8,794 nucleotides of DNA from positions 1-8,794 of the forward strand of contig CAMZNW010000100.1 in assembly GCA_947313935.1 (NCBI GenBank), in the 5' to 3' direction. The notes under the pieces are model-generated. The model did no database searches. It saw nothing but the letters and a program-made list of their open reading frames with translations, and was not told the origin of the DNA. The position numbers and the translations under genes are program-made. Of the stretch, positions 6,851 through 8,794 are shown one piece after another; positions within the stretch are counted from its first letter, which is position 1, and the number at the start of each line of letters is the position of its first letter. This stretch comes from an uncultured Mollicutes bacterium (GTDB taxonomy: Bacteria > Bacillota_I > Bacilli_A > UBA3375).

Positions 6851-6943
6851 AATTTCTAGTAACAGTATCTATTTAAAAAAATTATAATTTTAAATTTCTT
6901 AGTTGATTTTTTTAAAATTAACTTTATTGTTTAATTATTAATT

Positions 6944-6977
6944 AAAAAAATCATATAAGAGATTATATGATTTTTTT
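6944..6977 (-). terminator. Intrinsic terminator after obg
   Basis: A perfect 15-bp inverted repeat (arms 6944-6958 and 6963-6977, loop GAGA) starts one base after the obg stop codon. The outer arms are A7 and T7, so on the minus strand an A-tract, the stem ATCATATAA/TTATATGAT and a U-tract follow in order. The symmetry would let it work in both directions. The stem is almost wholly A+T, so efficiency may be moderate. It separates obg from the hemW promoter. Confidence 0.82.
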
Positions 6978-6978
6978 A

Positions 6979-8250
6979 TTATTGATCGTATTGAAATTCA
7001 TAATCCATAACTATAATCAATTCTCCTGGTTCTACACCAAATTCTTCTAATAAATCATATACACCCATAGTTTTTAAAGTATTTGCAAAACGACGTATAT
7101 TGTCAAATGTATTAAAATTAGTCATTTTTACTAATCGCTCAATTTCAAATCCACGAATGTTTATATCTCCTGCTTCATCACGATAAATATCAATTCCATT
7201 ATCATATTCAAATTTGTATAATTTTCTTTTTGGTTGTTCAGAAATATGAAAGATATTTCCAATTTCATCTAATAAATCTGCTACTTTTAAAATTACTAAA
7301 TCTATTCCTTCTTTTGTTATTGCAGAAACTGGAATAATCTCAACATTTGAATAACTTATTTTAAATTGTTCTAAATTTTCTTTTGCATTAGGTAAATCCA
7401 TTTTATTTGCTAAAACTATTTGTTTTCGCGATTCTAAATCAAAACCATATTCAACTAATTCCTTATTAATAATATCGTAATCTATGATGGGATTTCTCCC
7501 TTCAAAAGAACCCATATCAATTATATGTAAAATGATTTTTGTACGTTCAATATGTTTTAAAAATTGATGTCCTAAACCTTTTCCTTGAGCAGCACCTTCA
7601 ATTAAACCTGGCAAATCTGCAATAACAAAACTACGTCCATCATTAGTTTTAGATACTCCTAAATTTGGAACTAAAGTTGTAAAATGATATTGTGCAATTT
7701 TAGGACGAACACTTGACATCACGGAAATTAATGATGATTTTCCTACACTTGGTAAACCTACTAAACCTACATCTGCTAATAATTTTAATTCTAAACGAAG
7801 ATTTAAAAATTCTCCTGGTTCTCCATTTTCACATATTTCTAAAGCATGACGTCCTGCTTTTGCTAAAGCAAAATTACCTCGTCCACCACGCCCTCCTTTG
7901 GCAATGATTTTTTTTTCTCCATGATGAATTAAATCACAAATAAATTCGTTGGTTGTATCATTAATTAAAACTGTTCCTGGTGGAACCTTTAAAATTACAT
8001 CTTTAGCTGCATGTCCATGTTGAGATTTATTTCTTCCATTTTCTCCAGCTTCACCAATATATTTTTTTTTATAACTAAAGTCTAATAAAGTACGTAACCC
8101 TTCATCTACTTCAAAAACAATATTTGCACCTCGTCCTCCGCTTCCACCATAAGGACCTCCCATTTCTACAAAACTTTCTCGTCTAAATGCAACAATTCCA
8201 TTTCCACCTACACCAGCCTCTATTTCAATTCTTGCACTATCTATAAACAT
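6979..8250 (-). CDS. obg: Ribosome-assembly GTPase Obg (CgtA)
   Basis: Obg is an essential GTPase that binds the 50S subunit during late assembly and links it to growth and stress signalling. The 423 residues have the full three-part layout. The glycine-rich Obg fold covers 1-158 (GGxGG-type segments around 13-40 and 119-126). The G domain has GLPSVGKS (165-172), TT (191-192), DLPG (212-215), NKMD (282-285) and SA (309-310). An OCT domain (about 345-423) includes RGFEIERLV and GVEPGELIIVMDYEF, typical of Bacillota Obg. The start ATG (8250-8248) follows Shine-Dalgarno AAGGAG, 12 nt after the upstream membrane-protein gene, so the two are co-transcribed. The gene is not next to rplU/rpmA, its common neighbours elsewhere. 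A hairpin terminator follows the stop immediately. Confidence 0.98.
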   Translation of the reverse strand: MFIDSARIEIEAGVGGNGIVAFRRESFVEMGGPYGGSGGRGANIVFEVDEGLRTLLDFSYKKKYIGEAGENGRNKSQHGHAAKDVILKVPPGTVLINDTTNEFICDLIHHGEKKIIAKGGRGGRGNFALAKAGRHALEICENGEPGEFLNLRLELKLLADVGLVGLPSVGKSSLISVMSSVRPKIAQYHFTTLVPNLGVSKTNDGRSFVIADLPGLIEGAAQGKGLGHQFLKHIERTKIILHIIDMGSFEGRNPIIDYDIINKELVEYGFDLESRKQIVLANKMDLPNAKENLEQFKISYSNVEIIPVSAITKEGIDLVILKVADLLDEIGNIFHISEQPKRKLYKFEYDNGIDIYRDEAGDINIRGFEIERLVKMTNFNTFDNIRRFANTLKTMGVYDLLEEFGVEPGELIIVMDYEFQYDQ

Positions 8251-8262
8251 AATTTCTCCTTT

Positions 8263-8523
8263 TTAATAAAAAACATTAATTAATAATAAAATAATTACAA
8301 GTGTTTGATAAGAAAATTTGCGAATATAAAATAATACAATTAATCCAATTAAAATTATATAATAACTCATTAATAATATAGGACTATTTAAAACTGAATA
8401 ATTTTGAATTAATTTTAACAAATTAGATATAGTTATCATCATATAATATGTTATATATAAATAAATTACTACTACATAAGTTGCATTTAAAAAAATTTGT
8501 AATTTCTTAATATTGTTATTCAT
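8263..8523 (-). CDS. Small three-helix membrane protein of unknown function
   Basis: I do not recognise this 86-residue protein. It has a short basic N-terminus (MNNNIKKLQ) and three strongly hydrophobic segments at about 11-32, 48-67 and 72-86; the last ends at the C-terminus. A polar stretch (about 33-47) and the basic IRKF (67-70) lie between them. It has no cysteines and no recognisable catalytic motif. The ATG (8523-8521) has Shine-Dalgarno AGGAG (8529-8533) at 5-nt spacing, and the frame ends 12 nt before obg, so it is very likely a real, co-transcribed gene. It begins 24 bp after the rRNA operon terminator with no room for a normal promoter. It could be a lineage-specific membrane protein; no function is assigned. 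Confidence 0.75.
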   Translation of the reverse strand: MNNNIKKLQIFLNATYVVVIYLYITYYMMITISNLLKLIQNYSVLNSPILLMSYYIILIGLIVLFYIRKFSYQTLVIILLLINVFY

Positions 8524-8547
8524 ATTTTCTCCTATTTATAATATACT

Positions 8548-8572
8548 AAAAAAATTCTCCATTAGGAGAATT
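8548..8572 (-). terminator. Intrinsic terminator of the rRNA operon
   Basis: An 8-bp perfect stem AATTCTCC/GGAGAATT (arms 8572-8565 and 8560-8553 on the minus strand) with a 4-nt loop is followed by a run of seven T (8554-8548, overlapping the stem base). It lies 8 nt after the 3' end of the 5S rRNA. It is a canonical rho-independent terminator closing 23S-5S. Confidence 0.92.
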
Positions 8573-8580
8573 AAATTAAA

Positions 8581-8684
8581 AGGCACCGACTATATCTCAC
8601 CCCGTAGGATTACTTCAAGCGTAATTGAGCTTAACTTCTGTGTTCGAGATGGGAACAGGTGTAACATCAACACAATAAATACTA
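8581..8684 (-). rRNA. rrf: 5S ribosomal RNA
   Basis: The minus strand carries the conserved 5S core ACACCTGTTCCCATCTCGAA followed by CACAGAAGTTAAGCTC. Helix I is formed by GUAUUUAUU (8682-8674) and AGUCGGUGC (8591-8583): eight pairs, four of them G-U, plus one U-C mismatch. The helix IV region is cut to AUCC/GGGU closed by a UACG tetraloop (8610-8599). Total length is about 104 nt against the usual 115-120. Shortened 5S RNAs are known from mycoplasmas and some related Bacillota. The ends are estimated from helix I and could be off by two or three bases. It lies between the 23S gene and the operon terminator, and no tRNA gene is seen in between. Confidence 0.93.
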
Positions 8685-8690
8685 GATTAA

Positions 8691-8707
8691 TTGAGAACAA
8701 CTCTCAA
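8691..8707 (-). other. 23S-5S spacer hairpin
   Basis: A 6-bp perfect stem TTGAGA/TCTCAA (arms 8707-8702 and 8696-8691) with a 5-nt loop lies in the 46-nt spacer between 23S and 5S. It is probably part of the rRNA processing signal. No U tract follows, so it is not a terminator. Confidence 0.5.
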
Positions 8708-8730
8708 AACTAAATAAGTTAGATTGTAAA

Positions 8731-8794
8731 ATAGAAGGATTCGACCTATTAGTACTGGTCAGCTCAACATATCACTATGCTTACACATCCAGCC
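8731..8794 (-). rRNA. rrl: 23S ribosomal RNA, 3' end (cut by window edge)
   Basis: The last 64 or so bases of 23S rRNA are present on the minus strand. They include GGCTGGATGTGTAAGC and GCTGACCAGTACTAATAGGT, the near-universal 3'-terminal sequence of bacterial 23S rRNA. The 3' end at about 8731 is placed by analogy with Bacillus, ten bases after the UCGA motif. The rest of the gene lies beyond the right edge. Confidence 0.95.

Noticed and set aside
7713..7907. Plus-strand open frames opposite the minus-strand genes (also within 3931-4155, 6655-6876 and 8513-8713)
   Set aside because: They are antisense shadows of obg, mtaB, hemW and the 5S region, with no Shine-Dalgarno and low-complexity leucine/isoleucine-rich translations.
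203..8523. Alternative genetic code (TGA = Trp) suggested by the mollicute-like composition
   Set aside because: All tryptophans checked use TGG and no in-frame TGA occurs in the long conserved genes.
8582..8590. Plus-strand GGCACCGAC resembles the 3' hairpin of Streptococcus Cas9 tracrRNA
   Set aside because: Only one arm matches, there is no CRISPR or Cas context, and the bases are the 3' arm of helix I of the 5S rRNA.

Overview
The window is A+T-rich (roughly 70% by eye) and looks like chromosomal DNA of a low-GC member of the Bacillota. Nothing phage- or transposon-derived is visible. Every recognisable gene lies on the minus strand, so transcription runs from the right edge to the left. 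The open frames use TGG for tryptophan, carry no in-frame TGA, and end in TAA, so this is the standard bacterial code and not the Mycoplasma/Spiroplasma one. The very short 5S rRNA (about 104 nt) and the extreme A+T bias suggest a lineage near the walled relatives of the Mollicutes, such as Erysipelotrichia or Izemoplasma/Haloplasma-like groups. That placement is inference.

Right end (8794 to about 8548): the last bases of a 23S rRNA gene, a short spacer with a hairpin, a 5S rRNA gene and a canonical intrinsic terminator close an rRNA operon. Only 24 bp after the terminator begins a two-gene unit (8523 to 6979): an unrecognised 86-residue three-helix membrane protein followed by the ribosome-assembly GTPase Obg, closed by an A+T-only hairpin terminator.

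Middle (6850 to 3746): hemW (heme chaperone, radical SAM), rsmE (16S rRNA m3U1498 methyltransferase) and mtaB (tRNA ms2t6A methylthiotransferase) form an overlapping operon. hemW has an extended -10 promoter that places the transcript start on its own ATG, so the mRNA is predicted to be leaderless. mtaB is full length except for one in-frame TAA at codon 24.

Left (3745 to 1): a gene-free A+T-rich stretch of 550 bp holds two long inverted repeats and the promoter of the str operon. It is followed by rpsL, rpsG, fusA and the start of tuf (EF-Tu), which runs off the left edge. A perfect DnaA-box 9-mer sits at the transcription start of this operon, and a 12-bp hairpin separates fusA from tuf. 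The S12 protein has unusual residues at both classical streptomycin positions.

Almost everything here serves translation: rRNA, ribosomal proteins, elongation factors, rRNA and tRNA modification, and ribosome assembly. No wholly new system is evident. The points most worth a second look are the interrupted mtaB, the predicted leaderless hemW mRNA, the S12 substitutions, the G-U-rich terminal helix of the 5S rRNA, and the structured intergenic region upstream of rpsL.
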